A stretch of DNA of 64,000 bases from Vogesella indigofera (GCF_028548395.1 NZ_JAQQLA010000011.1:6919-70918); one strand, 5' to 3'. Counted from the first letter of the stretch, positions 1-8,132 are shown. Notes: a model not told the origin generated them from the sequence alone. Program-made: numbers and translations.

Positions 1-12
1 CTTGATCACTTG

Positions 13-885
13 ATGAATTCTGCCCAGGAAACGTTTGTCAACGGGTCATTATATGTGCTGGCCACGCCGATTGGGAATCTGGCTGATGTGACACTGCGCG
101 CCATTGCCGGGTTCCACGCCGCGGACATTGTTTTGGCGGAAGATACCCGCGTCACCGGCAGCCTGCTGGCCGCCTACGGCATCAGCAAGAAACTGGTCAG
201 CCTGCGCGAACACAACGAGCGCGAAATGGCGGCCAGCGTGATCCGCTGGTTGCAGGAGGGCAAGATCGTGGTGCAGGTATCGGACGCCGGCACGCCGGGC
301 ATTTCCGACCCCGGTGCCCGCCTGGCGCAGGCAGTGTGGGCCGCCGGCCTGCGCGTGGTGCCGGTGGCCGGCGCCTCGGCGGTGATCGCCGCCTTGTCCG
401 CCAGCGGGCTGGATACCGCGCGCTTCCTGTTCCACGGCTTTTTGCCGCCCAAGCGCGGCCAACGTTGCAAGACGCTGCAGCAATGGCAGGACGCCGACTA
501 CGCGGTGGTCTGCTACGAGGCGCCACATCGCATCCTGGAGTGCGTGGAAGACGTCGCCGCCACCCTCGGTGCGGAACGACCGCTGATTCTGGCACGCGAG
601 CTGACCAAGACCTTCGAGACCTTCCTGCGCCTGCCGGCAGCCGAACTGGCCGAGCGCATCCGCAGCGACAGCAACCAGCAGCGCGGCGAGTGCGTGCTGA
701 TCATCGACGCCGCCGCGCCGGTGGCGCAGACGGCGGACAGCCTGCCACCGCCGGCGCTGGCGCTGCTCGCCGAGCTGGCGGCGGTGCTGCCGACCAAGCA
801 GGCGGCGGCGATTGTGGCGACGCATTACGACCTCAACAAGAAGCAGCTGTACGAGCGCGCGCTGCAGCTGAAAGTGGCGGACTGA
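13..885 (+). CDS. rsmI: 16S rRNA (cytidine1402-2'-O)-methyltransferase RsmI
   Basis: Cytoplasmic SAM-dependent enzyme that 2'-O-methylates C1402 of 16S rRNA in the ribosomal P site. The 290-residue protein has the tetrapyrrole-methylase fold signatures: TPIGNL near residues 18-23, AEDTR at 42-46 and the glycine-rich SDAGTPGISDPG loop at 90-101. Length matches the family. I chose the ATG at 13; a TTG at 10 is in frame and the frame stays open to the window edge, so an upstream start cannot be excluded. A consensus tRNA promoter begins 3 bases after the stop, so the gene ends a transcription unit whose beginning lies outside the window. Confidence 0.95.
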   Translation: MNSAQETFVNGSLYVLATPIGNLADVTLRAIAGFHAADIVLAEDTRVTGSLLAAYGISKKLVSLREHNEREMAASVIRWLQEGKIVVQVSDAGTPGISDPGARLAQAVWAAGLRVVPVAGASAVIAALSASGLDTARFLFHGFLPPKRGQRCKTLQQWQDADYAVVCYEAPHRILECVEDVAATLGAERPLILARELTKTFETFLRLPAAELAERIRSDSNQQRGECVLIIDAAAPVAQTADSLPPPALALLAELAAVLPTKQAAAIVATHYDLNKKQLYERALQLKVAD

Positions 886-887
886 GC

Positions 888-916
888 TTTACAAGGCGTA
901 ATGCCGCTTATATAAT
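888..916 (+). promoter_or_regulatory. sigma70 promoter of tRNA-Leu
   Basis: A -35 box TTTACA (888-893) and a perfect -10 box TATAAT (911-916) are separated by 17 bp, with the mature tRNA 5' end 20 bases after the -10 box. This is one of the best promoter matches in the window. Confidence 0.85.
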
Positions 917-935
917 GCGCGTCTTGGATTTTTTC

Positions 936-1020
936 GCCCGGGTGGCGAAATTGGTAGACGCAGGGGACTCAAAATCCCCCGCCGCAAGGTGTGCCGGTTC
1001 GAGTCCGGCCCCGGGCACCA
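936..1020 (+). tRNA. tRNA-Leu (anticodon CAA)
   Basis: An 85-nt class II tRNA with an encoded CCA end. The acceptor stem pairs GCCCGGG with CCCGGGC. The anticodon stem GGGGA/TCCCC encloses the loop CTCAAAA, so the anticodon is CAA and it reads TTG leucine codons. It has the long variable arm typical of tRNA-Leu and the T arm GGTTCGAGTCC. It has its own promoter upstream and a hairpin terminator downstream, so it is a single-gene transcription unit. Confidence 0.97.
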
Positions 1021-1044
1021 CGAAAAAATCTGAAGCACCGCATC

Positions 1045-1078
1045 AAACCCGCACAGCACAGGCTCTGCGGGTTTTTTG
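1045..1078 (+). terminator. Rho-independent terminator of tRNA-Leu
   Basis: AAACCCGCA pairs with TGCGGGTTT around a GC-containing loop and is followed directly by a run of Ts. It lies about 25 bases after the tRNA CCA end. Confidence 0.85.
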
Positions 1079-1375
1079 TTGTCTGCTTTTCGCCGCCAGC
1101 GGCTCCCGGTCGCTTGCCCCTGATCGCCACGGCGGCGCCGCGGTCGCCGTTTTCACATGGTGGCCGTACGAACAGTGAATGTCACGGGATGAGTCCCTCT
1201 CGATGTTCCGGTGCCGCGGATCACGGCAGCCGGTCGTGCTTCGGCTATAACACAGCGCAGGGTGGCCACGCGCCGTGCTGTCAGCGGGGGCGTGCTGATG
1301 CGGCCAAGCGGCCCCGCGCTGCCGTCGGAACAGGTTATCGGCGGCCTGCTTAATTCATCCGGAACAGGATTCTCC
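1079..1375. other. intergenic region without a supported gene
   Basis: About 300 bases between the tRNA-Leu terminator and the TatD-family gene. The downstream frame stays open back to an ATG at 1211, but that extension encodes sequence with no TatD similarity. The HxH metal motif belongs right after the start at 1376. I see no RNA gene, repeat copy or convincing promoter here. Confidence 0.5.
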
Positions 1376-2146
1376 ATGTCACTTGTCGATACCCACTTGC
1401 ATCTGGATGCGGCGGAGTTTGCGGCCAACCGTGCGCAGCTGTGGCAACAGGCCCGCGCTGGCGGTGTCAGCCATGCCATCGTGCCGGCGGTGATGGCGGA
1501 TACCTTTGACGAAGTGCTGGCGATGCGGGAACAGTTCGGCGTCGATGTCGCCTTCGGGCTGCATCCGCTGTATCTGGCGCGGCATCGGGATGAACATCTG
1601 GAACTGCTGGCCGACTACCTGGCGCGGCAACGTCCGGTTGCGGTCGGCGAGTGCGGGCTGGATTTCTTTGTGCCGGGGCTGGATCCGCAGCAGCAGGAAT
1701 ACTGGTTGCAGGCGCAGCTGAAGCTGGCGCGCCGCTTCGAGCTGCCGGTGATCCTGCATGCGCGCCGTTCGCATGACCGCATCCTCAAATACCTGCGCCA
1801 GCACAAGGTTCGTGGCGGCGTGGTGCACGCCTTCAACGGCAGCCTGCAGCAGGCGAATGCCTTTATTGATCTGGGCTTCTGCCTCGGTTTTGGCGGCGCG
1901 ATGACCTACCAGGGTTCGCAACGCATCCGCAGGTTGGCCGCAACGCTGCCACTGTCGGCGATCGTGCTGGAGACCGATGGCCCGGACATCCCGCCGGAGT
2001 GGGCACCGGCGGTACCGAATACACCGGACAACCTGCCCAGGATTGCCACGGTGCTGGCCGCGCTGCGCGGTGTGCCGCTGGCCGACATCGCCGCCGCGAC
2101 GGCCGCAAACGCGGCGCGGGTGTTCCCGGCCATGCTGGTGCCGTAG
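1376..2146 (+). CDS. TatD-family metal-dependent hydrolase (YjjV-like)
   Basis: Predicted metal-dependent hydrolase/DNase of the TatD family with an amidohydrolase TIM-barrel fold. The 256-residue protein has the N-terminal THLHLD motif (metal-binding His7 and His9), the GECGLDFF motif with a metal-binding Glu92, ILHARR and VVHAFNGS with further histidines, and the C-terminal LETDGPDI. It resembles the YjjV branch more than TatD proper. The start at 1376 follows GGAACAGG and places HxH where the family has it. One copy of the AAGGTTGGCCGCAA-type word (1931-1943, AGGTTGGCCGCAA) encodes RLAA, and a weaker copy lies at 1419-1432. Substrate unknown. Confidence 0.9.
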   Translation: MSLVDTHLHLDAAEFAANRAQLWQQARAGGVSHAIVPAVMADTFDEVLAMREQFGVDVAFGLHPLYLARHRDEHLELLADYLARQRPVAVGECGLDFFVPGLDPQQQEYWLQAQLKLARRFELPVILHARRSHDRILKYLRQHKVRGGVVHAFNGSLQQANAFIDLGFCLGFGGAMTYQGSQRIRRLAATLPLSAIVLETDGPDIPPEWAPAVPNTPDNLPRIATVLAALRGVPLADIAAATAANAARVFPAMLVP

Positions 2147-2177
2147 CGCCGGCGCCGCTTGCCCGCGAGGTGGACGT

Positions 2178-2207
2178 AAAAAAAGTGGCCGGATTAACCG
2201 GCCACTT
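2178..2207 (-). terminator. terminator of the TolC-OmpA gene
   Basis: A 10-bp stem AAGTGGCCGG/CCGGCCACTT with a 5-base loop sits 25 bases after the minus-strand stop codon. The A-run at 2178-2184 reads as a U-run in the minus-strand transcript. It may also slow transcription arriving from the TatD-family gene on the plus strand. Confidence 0.85.
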
Positions 2208-2231
2208 GGCGTTGGGCTGCACTACTTATGT

Positions 2232-4094
2232 TTATGGTTTCGGCTTGGCGACGCGGCGTTTGACGGCGGCCTTCGGTTTCACCGCACCCATCGGTGCCTG
2301 TTCCTGGAAGGTCACCACCACGCGGCGGTGGCTAGGATCGGTCGGTGCCAGGTTCGGCAGCAACTTGCTGCTGCCGTAGCCGACGCTGTCCAGACGGTCC
2401 GCCGGCACGCCCTTGGTGATCAGGTAGTCGCGTACCGCGGCGGCACGACGCTGCGACAGCGGCAGGTTATGGCTGGCGCCACCGGTGGTGTCGGTATGGC
2501 CTTCCACCACGAAGCGCTTGCTGCCCAGCTCCGGCATCAGCAGGGTGCTGGCCAGCTGGTCCAGGGTCGGGTTGCTTTCTGGGCGGATGCGAGCCGAATC
2601 CAGATCAAACTGCACCTGCACGTTCACCGAGACATTGCGCTCGATGGCCGACGGGGTGGTCTTGGCGACGATGGTGTCGTCGGTAAAGGACTTGGCGGCG
2701 ATCTTGCTCTTGTCCAGCGGCGAGGCTGGGGTGTAGTCGGACGGGCAGGCCGGTACGGTCAGGTCGTCGACGCTGGCCAGCGAGCTGTCCTGTGGCTTGA
2801 TCTGCATCACTTCCAGCAGGCGGCCGGATTCACCCAGTACGCGGTAGATTGCCAGTTGCTGGTTCAGCTCGGCGTTGAGCAGCTCGCGGCGGGCGTCGAA
2901 CAGTTCGTTTTCGCTGTCCAGCAGGTCAAGCAGGGTACGCTGGCCGATGTCGAACTGGCGACGATAGGCGTCGCGCGCCTTTTCGGTGGACAGCTGGTGC
3001 TGGCGCAGCGAGTCGAGCTGGCTGGTCAGCTTCGACACGTCGTTGTAGGCGATGCTGACCTGCTGGCGCATGTCGCGGCAGGCCTTGATGCCCAGTGCTT
3101 CGGCTTCGCTCTGGCGTTCGGCGGAGGAGGCCAGGCGGGCGCGGTCGGCGCCGCCACGGAACAGGTTCATGTTCAGGATCAGTTCCACCGCCTGCTGCGA
3201 ATTGCGGCCCTTGATGCCGTCTTCGTTATGGGTGATGTCCTTGGTGGCGCGCAGGTCCAGCGTCGGCGAGAAGGCGCCGCGACGGACGCGTACATCCGCT
3301 TCGGCCGCGCGGTAGAAGGAACGGGCAGCCAGCAGCGTCGGGTTGTTCTTGTCCGCCAGCGGCATCACCTGGTCGCCGGCCGGCAGCAGGCCCAGGTCCA
3401 GCACCGGCAGCTTCAGTTCTGCCGGCGGTGCCTCGCCGATGATGCGGGCGTAACGCGCCGAGACATCGTGCAGGTTGGAAATCTCGTTGATCAGGTTGGA
3501 TTCGGCCAGACCGAGACGGCCGTTGATCTGTTCCAGATCCACGCGGCGGCCGACGCCTTGCGTCACGCGCTGCAGGATCTGTTCGTAGATGCCCTTGTGG
3601 ATGGCGTAGTTGTCTTCGGCGATCTCAACCAGCTTGCTGTAGCGCACCACGTCGATGAAGGTGCGCGACGCTTCCAGACTCTGCTGTTCGGCGGCGGCCA
3701 GGTACTCGAAATAGCGGGCGCGGCTGGTATAGTCCAGCTGCTTGACCTGGTTCACGGTCATGAAACCCTGGAACAGGTTCTGGTTCAGCGTGGCGGTGTA
3801 GCCATGACGGTTGAACGTACGGCTGTTGACGGAACCGTCAGTCTGCGGCTCGCGCAGGCGCTCGCGACCGGTGTTGTAGCTGAGGTCGACGGTAGGGAAG
3901 AAGCCGGCACTGGCGACACCCTTTTCTTCCGCGGTGGCGCGGAAGTTGTACCACTTCATGCCCACTTCCGCGTTGTTTTGCACCGTTTGCGTGATGGCAT
4001 CCTTTAATTCGAGCGCAAAGGATGCGGAAGGGATAACCATGGTCAATAATGCGGCCAGGGTACAACCGTAGAGGTGTTTGCGGCGGAAGTTCAT
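2232..4094 (-). CDS. TolC-type outer membrane exporter fused to an OmpA domain (LapE/AggA-like)
   Basis: Outer-membrane channel of a type I secretion system, probably the exporter of a giant Lap/Bpf-type adhesin. The 620-residue protein has a signal peptide (about 1-28), two outer-membrane-efflux-protein repeats (about 30-450) and a C-terminal OmpA-like peptidoglycan-binding domain (about 490-600). That domain carries the EGHTDTTG motif (531-538) and the following NLPLSQRRAAAVRDYL signature. A Lys/Pro/Ala-rich tail ends the protein. It diverges from lapG-lapD. In Shewanella oneidensis, aggA (TolC) and a separate OmpA-family gene precede bpfG-bpfD (known from the literature), so the two seem fused here. 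The inner-membrane transporter, membrane fusion protein and adhesin are not in this window. Confidence 0.9.
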   Translation of the reverse strand: MNFRRKHLYGCTLAALLTMVIPSASFALELKDAITQTVQNNAEVGMKWYNFRATAEEKGVASAGFFPTVDLSYNTGRERLREPQTDGSVNSRTFNRHGYTATLNQNLFQGFMTVNQVKQLDYTSRARYFEYLAAAEQQSLEASRTFIDVVRYSKLVEIAEDNYAIHKGIYEQILQRVTQGVGRRVDLEQINGRLGLAESNLINEISNLHDVSARYARIIGEAPPAELKLPVLDLGLLPAGDQVMPLADKNNPTLLAARSFYRAAEADVRVRRGAFSPTLDLRATKDITHNEDGIKGRNSQQAVELILNMNLFRGGADRARLASSAERQSEAEALGIKACRDMRQQVSIAYNDVSKLTSQLDSLRQHQLSTEKARDAYRRQFDIGQRTLLDLLDSENELFDARRELLNAELNQQLAIYRVLGESGRLLEVMQIKPQDSSLASVDDLTVPACPSDYTPASPLDKSKIAAKSFTDDTIVAKTTPSAIERNVSVNVQVQFDLDSARIRPESNPTLDQLASTLLMPELGSKRFVVEGHTDTTGGASHNLPLSQRRAAAVRDYLITKGVPADRLDSVGYGSSKLLPNLAPTDPSHRRVVVTFQEQAPMGAVKPKAAVKRRVAKPKP

Positions 4095-4157
4095 GATAGC
4101 CTCGACATGCCAGTAATTATTAATCGGTCAGTTGCAAGTAATTCAATATTACCTTAA

Positions 4158-4194
4158 GACAATGTATTGTCGGAAGTGATTTAAGCAGTGTCAA
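4158..4194 (-). promoter_or_regulatory. promoter of the TolC-OmpA gene with palindromic operator candidate
   Basis: On the minus strand TTGACA (4194-4189) and GACAAT (4171-4166) are spaced by 17 bp and form a sigma70 promoter. The -10 box is half of the palindrome GACAATgtATTGTC (4158-4171), which could be a repressor site. The surrounding 4095-4256 region is visibly AT-richer than its neighbours, as expected for a divergent control region. A second TTGACA lies at 4213-4218 on the plus strand, without a good -10 for lapG. Confidence 0.6.
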
Positions 4195-4256
4195 GGGAAA
4201 GATAGTTCACCATTGACAGTATAGATAGGCGGATTTCCACACAGGTCACGGCCCGC

Positions 4257-4964
4257 ATGCTTGGCAACAGCTTCATTCACAAGATCGCAGTCTGCGCGGC
4301 AACGTTATCCCGGTGTTGGAGGAGAGCCTTGCTGGCCGTGCCTTTGCTGCTGGCGCTGGCCGGGCTGGTGCTGGCGGAACTGAGTGCGGAGCGGGTGCAG
4401 CAGCTGTACGGCGTACAGGCGCTGCGTGTTTACCGCGACTGGCAGCAACTGCTGTTGCAACTGCGTCGCGATAGCAATGAAATCAATCGCGTGCAGAACG
4501 TAAATCAATTCTTTAATCAGAAATTAAAATACGTTGAAGATGCGGACTTGTGGCGGCAAGCGGACTACTGGGCGACGCCGCTGGAAAGCATGGCCAAGGG
4601 GGCCGGCGACTGCGAGGACTTTGCGCTGGCCAAGTACTTCACCCTGCGCGAGCTGGGCGTGGCACCGCAGAAACTGCGCATGATCTATGTCCGTGCCCGC
4701 ATCGGCGGCCCGGCCAGCACCATCACCCAGGCACACATGGTGCTGGCATACTATGCCGAGCCGACCGCCGAGCCGCTGGTGCTGGACAACCTGATTTCCA
4801 GCATCAAACCTGCCTCGCAGCGTAGCGACTTGCAGCCGGTGTTCAGCTTTAACGCCGACGGCATCTGGGTCGGCGCTGGCGCGGCCCCCAACTCCAGTGT
4901 CGACCGGCTGACCCGCTGGCGACAGTTGATCGACAAAATGAAGGCCGAAGGCTTTATTACCTGA
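4257..4964 (+). CDS. lapG: LapG-like periplasmic cysteine protease (transglutaminase-like, BTLCP)
   Basis: Periplasmic protease that cuts the N-terminus of a LapA-type adhesin and so releases cells from biofilms unless LapD sequesters it. The 235-residue protein has an N-terminal hydrophobic segment (about 25-41) and the catalytic triad Cys119 (GDCEDFA), His160 (QAHMVL) and Asp177 (LVLDNL). The start is uncertain. ATG 4257 has no clear ribosome-binding site, while a TTG at 4329 follows GGAGG at a good distance; the shorter form would lose the basic residues before the hydrophobic segment, so I kept the ATG. It ends 11 bases before lapD, so the two are probably co-transcribed. Confidence 0.92.
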   Translation: MLGNSFIHKIAVCAATLSRCWRRALLAVPLLLALAGLVLAELSAERVQQLYGVQALRVYRDWQQLLLQLRRDSNEINRVQNVNQFFNQKLKYVEDADLWRQADYWATPLESMAKGAGDCEDFALAKYFTLRELGVAPQKLRMIYVRARIGGPASTITQAHMVLAYYAEPTAEPLVLDNLISSIKPASQRSDLQPVFSFNADGIWVGAGAAPNSSVDRLTRWRQLIDKMKAEGFIT

Positions 4965-4975
4965 AAGCGGCACCG

Positions 4976-6889
4976 ATGAAACGCGTTTCCCTGATTCAAC
5001 AGCTCTGGTTTCTGGTCGTGGCGGCGGTGGTGCTGGCGGCGGCGGGCAGCCTGACCGCCAACCTGTTCAACGCCCGCAACTATCTGCAGCAGCAGCTGGC
5101 GGCGCAGAGTGCCGATGCGGCCAACTCGCTGGCGCTGTTGATCACCCAGAACCAGGCCGACCCGGCGATGGGCGAGACGCTGATCAACGCCGCCTTCGAC
5201 CAGGGGCACTTCCGCCGCATTTCCTGGGTCGGCGCCGATGGCAAGCCGCGGGTACAGCGCATCAATGCCTACCAGTCCGGCAGTGCGCCGGCGTGGTTCC
5301 GCAACATCTTTACCCTGGCGCCGACGCCGGCGCGGGCGATGGTCAGCAGCGGCTGGATGCAGGCCGGCACCATCGAGGTGGAGAGCGAGGCCGGCTACGC
5401 CTACGCCTCATTATGGGAAGGCGCGTTGCAGGTGTCGTTCTGGGTGCTGATCGCCGGGCTGGTGGTGGGTGCCATCGGCTCCTTCGGCGTCAATACTATC
5501 CGGAACCAGCTGCTGGGCGTGGTCAATCAGGCCAAGGCGATTACCCAGCGCCGCTTCATCACCATCCCCGAACCGCCGGGCCCGGAAATGGGGCGGCTGG
5601 CGCAGGCGATGAATGCGATGGTGACCCGCGTCAAGATGATGTTTGAAGAGGAGGCCGCGCGGCTGGAAGTGTTGCGCCGTCAGGTCAACTTCGACAGCGT
5701 CACCGGGCTGGCCAACCGCCAGTTCTTCATGGGCCGTCTCGGCGCCGATCTGCAGGAACGCGAAGACGAGAGCAGCGTGCTGCTGCTGATGCGCATCGAG
5801 GCGCTGGCCGACATCAACAGCAAGCTGGGCCGGCCGCTGACCGATGAAATGCTGGGCCAGTTCGGCGCCGTGCTGCGCGACGCGCAGCGTTTCGGTGTCG
5901 ACAGCCAGGCGGCGCGCCTCAACGGTGCCGATTTTGCGCTGCTGCTGCCGGCGAGCCAGGCCGAGGCCGCCAGCCTGCAGCAGCTGCACGACGAGCTGCA
6001 CGCGCTGCTGAGCAGCTTTGCCGCGCAGCCGGTCGCCCTGGCGATGGCGGCAACCGACCTGCGCGACGGCGATACCGTGCGCGACATCATGTCGCGACTG
6101 GACCAGGCGCTGGCGCAGTCCGAGTTTGCCGCCGGCGTGCGCATCGAGATGGCCGGCAGCAACGTCGACAAGCCGCCGGCGCCGACTGCGGAGGTGTGGG
6201 GCGGCATTCTCGATCAGGCGCTGCAGGGCGACGGCTTGCGCCTGGTGCGCTTTGCGGTGCGCAACAGCCAGGGCACGCTGCTGCACGAGGAGGCGCCGCT
6301 GCGCTTGCGTCAGGGCGAGGCGTGGCTGCCAGCAGGCCAGTTCATGCCGATGGCGATTCGTACCCGGCGCGTGGCGGGGCTGGATCTGGCGGCGGTGGCG
6401 ATGGCACTGCGGCAGCTGGCGGCAGAGCCGGACTGTCCCGGTATCGCCGTCAACCTGGCCGCGGAATCGCTGGCCAGCGAGCACTTCCTGCGCCAGCTGG
6501 TGGCGCAGATCCGCGAGCACGGCCACAGCGCCGCGCGGCTGTGGCTGGAAATGCCGGAGGCCGGCATCCTGCCGCGCTTCGACGCGTTCCGTGCGTTGTG
6601 CCTGGCGCTGGCCGAGCTGCCGTGCAAGCTGGGCATCGAGCACTTTGGCCGCCAGTTCAGCCTGATCGGGCAGCTACACGACCTGGGTATCGACTACCTG
6701 AAGGTCGACGGCAGCTTCGTGCAGGACATCCAGCAGCACGCCGGCAACCAGGTGTTCCTGAAGGGCGTGTGCAATATCGCGCACAATATCGGCCTCGGCG
6801 TGATCGCCGAAGGGGTGAAGCAGGAGCAGGAGCAGCAGATGCTGTTCGAGCTGGGCTTTGACGGCGTCACCGGCCCGGCGGTCCGCTGA
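4976..6889 (+). CDS. lapD: LapD-like inner-membrane c-di-GMP receptor with degenerate GGDEF and EAL domains
   Basis: Inner-membrane signal relay: c-di-GMP bound by the EAL domain lets the periplasmic domain hold LapG and so keeps the adhesin on the surface (known for LapD). The 637-residue protein has TM1 (about 9-27), a periplasmic domain (about 28-150) with the tryptophan-containing GWMQAG loop, TM2 (about 151-171) and a HAMP region (about 172-225). The GGDEF domain is degenerate (NGADF at 316-320), and the EAL domain has HEEAPLRL (437-444) in place of a catalytic EAL motif. Both active sites therefore look dead, as expected for a receptor. The last codons lie in a duplicated block (6867-7270). 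Confidence 0.93.
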   Translation: MKRVSLIQQLWFLVVAAVVLAAAGSLTANLFNARNYLQQQLAAQSADAANSLALLITQNQADPAMGETLINAAFDQGHFRRISWVGADGKPRVQRINAYQSGSAPAWFRNIFTLAPTPARAMVSSGWMQAGTIEVESEAGYAYASLWEGALQVSFWVLIAGLVVGAIGSFGVNTIRNQLLGVVNQAKAITQRRFITIPEPPGPEMGRLAQAMNAMVTRVKMMFEEEAARLEVLRRQVNFDSVTGLANRQFFMGRLGADLQEREDESSVLLLMRIEALADINSKLGRPLTDEMLGQFGAVLRDAQRFGVDSQAARLNGADFALLLPASQAEAASLQQLHDELHALLSSFAAQPVALAMAATDLRDGDTVRDIMSRLDQALAQSEFAAGVRIEMAGSNVDKPPAPTAEVWGGILDQALQGDGLRLVRFAVRNSQGTLLHEEAPLRLRQGEAWLPAGQFMPMAIRTRRVAGLDLAAVAMALRQLAAEPDCPGIAVNLAAESLASEHFLRQLVAQIREHGHSAARLWLEMPEAGILPRFDAFRALCLALAELPCKLGIEHFGRQFSLIGQLHDLGIDYLKVDGSFVQDIQQHAGNQVFLKGVCNIAHNIGLGVIAEGVKQEQEQQMLFELGFDGVTGPAVR

Positions 6890-6988
6890 CGGCTGACCGT
6901 TGCGGCCGCAGCGCTGCGCCTGTCGGCAGGCATGCGGCAAAGTTGGCCGCAACCCTCGCCACGGGCTTTTCACCGGCACCCCATGAAA

Positions 6989-7012
6989 AACGCCGCCCGA
7001 TTGGGCGGCGTT
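6989..7012. terminator. bidirectional terminator hairpin, copy 1
   Basis: AACGCCGCCC and GGGCGGCGTT pair around GATT. A-runs precede the stem and TT follows it. It lies after lapD and is the first of two identical hairpins in the tandem duplication. Confidence 0.75.
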
Positions 7013-7192
7013 GTGCGTTGCCATGGTGCGGCATTGTCGGGTCCGGCTTGCTGGATGCTGGTGATCAGCCTCACCGGCCCGGCGGTCCGCTGACGATCGA
7101 CCGCCGCGTCAGTCGTGCATCGCCTGTCGCCGGGAACGCAACAAGGTTGGCCGCAATGTCCGCTGCCGGCTTTTCACCTGCACCACATGAAA

Positions 7193-7216
7193 AACGCCGC
7201 CCGATTGGGCGGCGTT
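7193..7216. terminator. bidirectional terminator hairpin, copy 2
   Basis: Identical 10-bp stem and GATT loop to the copy at 6989-7012. The A-run at 7189-7194 reads as a U-run for the minus-strand Tim44-like gene, which ends 26 bases away. Confidence 0.8.
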
Positions 7217-7241
7217 GTGCATTGCGTGCGATGGTAGCGGG

Positions 7242-8132
7242 TCAGCTCTGCTGGATGCCGGCGATCAGCCACTTGGCGCTGTTGCTGTCTGCCTTCACGT
7301 AGTGCCACACCTCGCTGAACGGTACCGGCGCGGTGCCGACGCTTTCGCTGACGGTGCCGCTGAAGCGGACGCTGGCGATCATGCGGCCGCCTTCGTTGAC
7401 GGCTTCGATCACGCTGCAATCCAGCTGAGGGAAGTCGGCCGCTTCGGTGTTGCTGCTGATGTCGTCACGCAGCGCGTTGAACAGCTCCGGTGTCATGTAC
7501 TTGCGTACTTCTTCCAGGCTCTCCGCCGAGTTCAGGTTCTGCAGGTGCAGGAAGGTGGCCTTGGCCTGGCGCAGAAAGTGCGGGATCTCGGTGCCGTCCG
7601 GCAGGCGCTGCAGGCTTGCCGGTGGCGGCGTCAGTCCGCTGCCGCCTTGCGGCTGCATGCCGGAGCCGATCGGCGGAATGGCACCGTTGGGGCCGGCGGC
7701 GGCTGGTTCGAAGCGGCTGGCGTGCGGCACCGACATCGGACGTGGTGCCTGCTGGCGCTGACGGGCGGCGCGGTTGCGCAGGAAGGACAGCAGGGCGAGG
7801 CCGCCAAGGCCGCCGGCGAGGATGCCCAGCCACGGGAAGTCGCCATCGCCGCCAAAGGCGGAGCTCAGCATGTAGCCGGCAGCGGCGCCAACGGCGCCGG
7901 CGGCCAGCATGCCACCGATGCCGGAACCTTTTTGCTGGCCGGCGGCGGCTGGTGCCATCGGCGCGGCAGGCTGGGCCGGTGCGGCGCTAGGCTGCTGGTA
8001 GCTTTGTGTCGGGGTCGAGCGCTGCATGCCGGCGCTGCGACCCTTGCCCAGCCGTGCGGCTTCGGCAAGTGGGGCAGCAAGGATGCTGATGAGGGAGAGG
8101 GCCAGAATGGCGGTCTTCGCTCGGGATGTCAT
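7242..8132 (-). CDS. Tim44-like domain membrane protein
   Basis: Predicted membrane or periplasm-associated protein of 296 residues. It has an N-terminal signal sequence ending near AEA, a Gln/Pro/Ala-rich low-complexity segment, one or two glycine-rich hydrophobic helices (GIGGMLAAGAVGAAAGYML and WLGILAGGLGGLALLSFL), a Pro-rich linker and a C-terminal Tim44-like domain of about 130 residues. The start MTSRAKT at 8132 follows GGAGATTGACACC and gives a better signal peptide than the upstream ATG at 8159. Bacterial Tim44-like proteins have no settled function. The end of this gene was copied in the adjacent tandem duplication. Confidence 0.85.
   Translation of the reverse strand: MTSRAKTAILALSLISILAAPLAEAARLGKGRSAGMQRSTPTQSYQQPSAAPAQPAAPMAPAAAGQQKGSGIGGMLAAGAVGAAAGYMLSSAFGGDGDFPWLGILAGGLGGLALLSFLRNRAARQRQQAPRPMSVPHASRFEPAAAGPNGAIPPIGSGMQPQGGSGLTPPPASLQRLPDGTEIPHFLRQAKATFLHLQNLNSAESLEEVRKYMTPELFNALRDDISSNTEAADFPQLDCSVIEAVNEGGRMIASVRFSGTVSESVGTAPVPFSEVWHYVKADSNSAKWLIAGIQQS

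Larger units (their letters stand above)
6867..7270. repeat. tandem duplication of a ~200-bp gene-end region, two diverged copies
   Basis: Copy 1 (6867-7070) and copy 2 (7071-7270) share a start TCACCGGCCCGGCGGTCCGC, a TTGGCCGC repeat word (6939 and 7143), a CTTTTCACC segment, an identical hairpin and an end CTGGATG(C/T)(C/T)GG(C/T)GATCAGCC. The start is the 3' end of lapD and the end is the 3' end of the minus-strand Tim44-like gene. The ancestral unit was thus the whole space between two convergent genes plus both gene ends. The copies have diverged at many positions, so the event is not recent. Confidence 0.85.

Noticed and set aside
4329-4964. TTG at 4329 with GGAGG as the lapG start
   Set aside because: The ribosome-binding site is better, but the shorter form loses the basic residues before the hydrophobic segment that a signal anchor needs. 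Kept only as an alternative.
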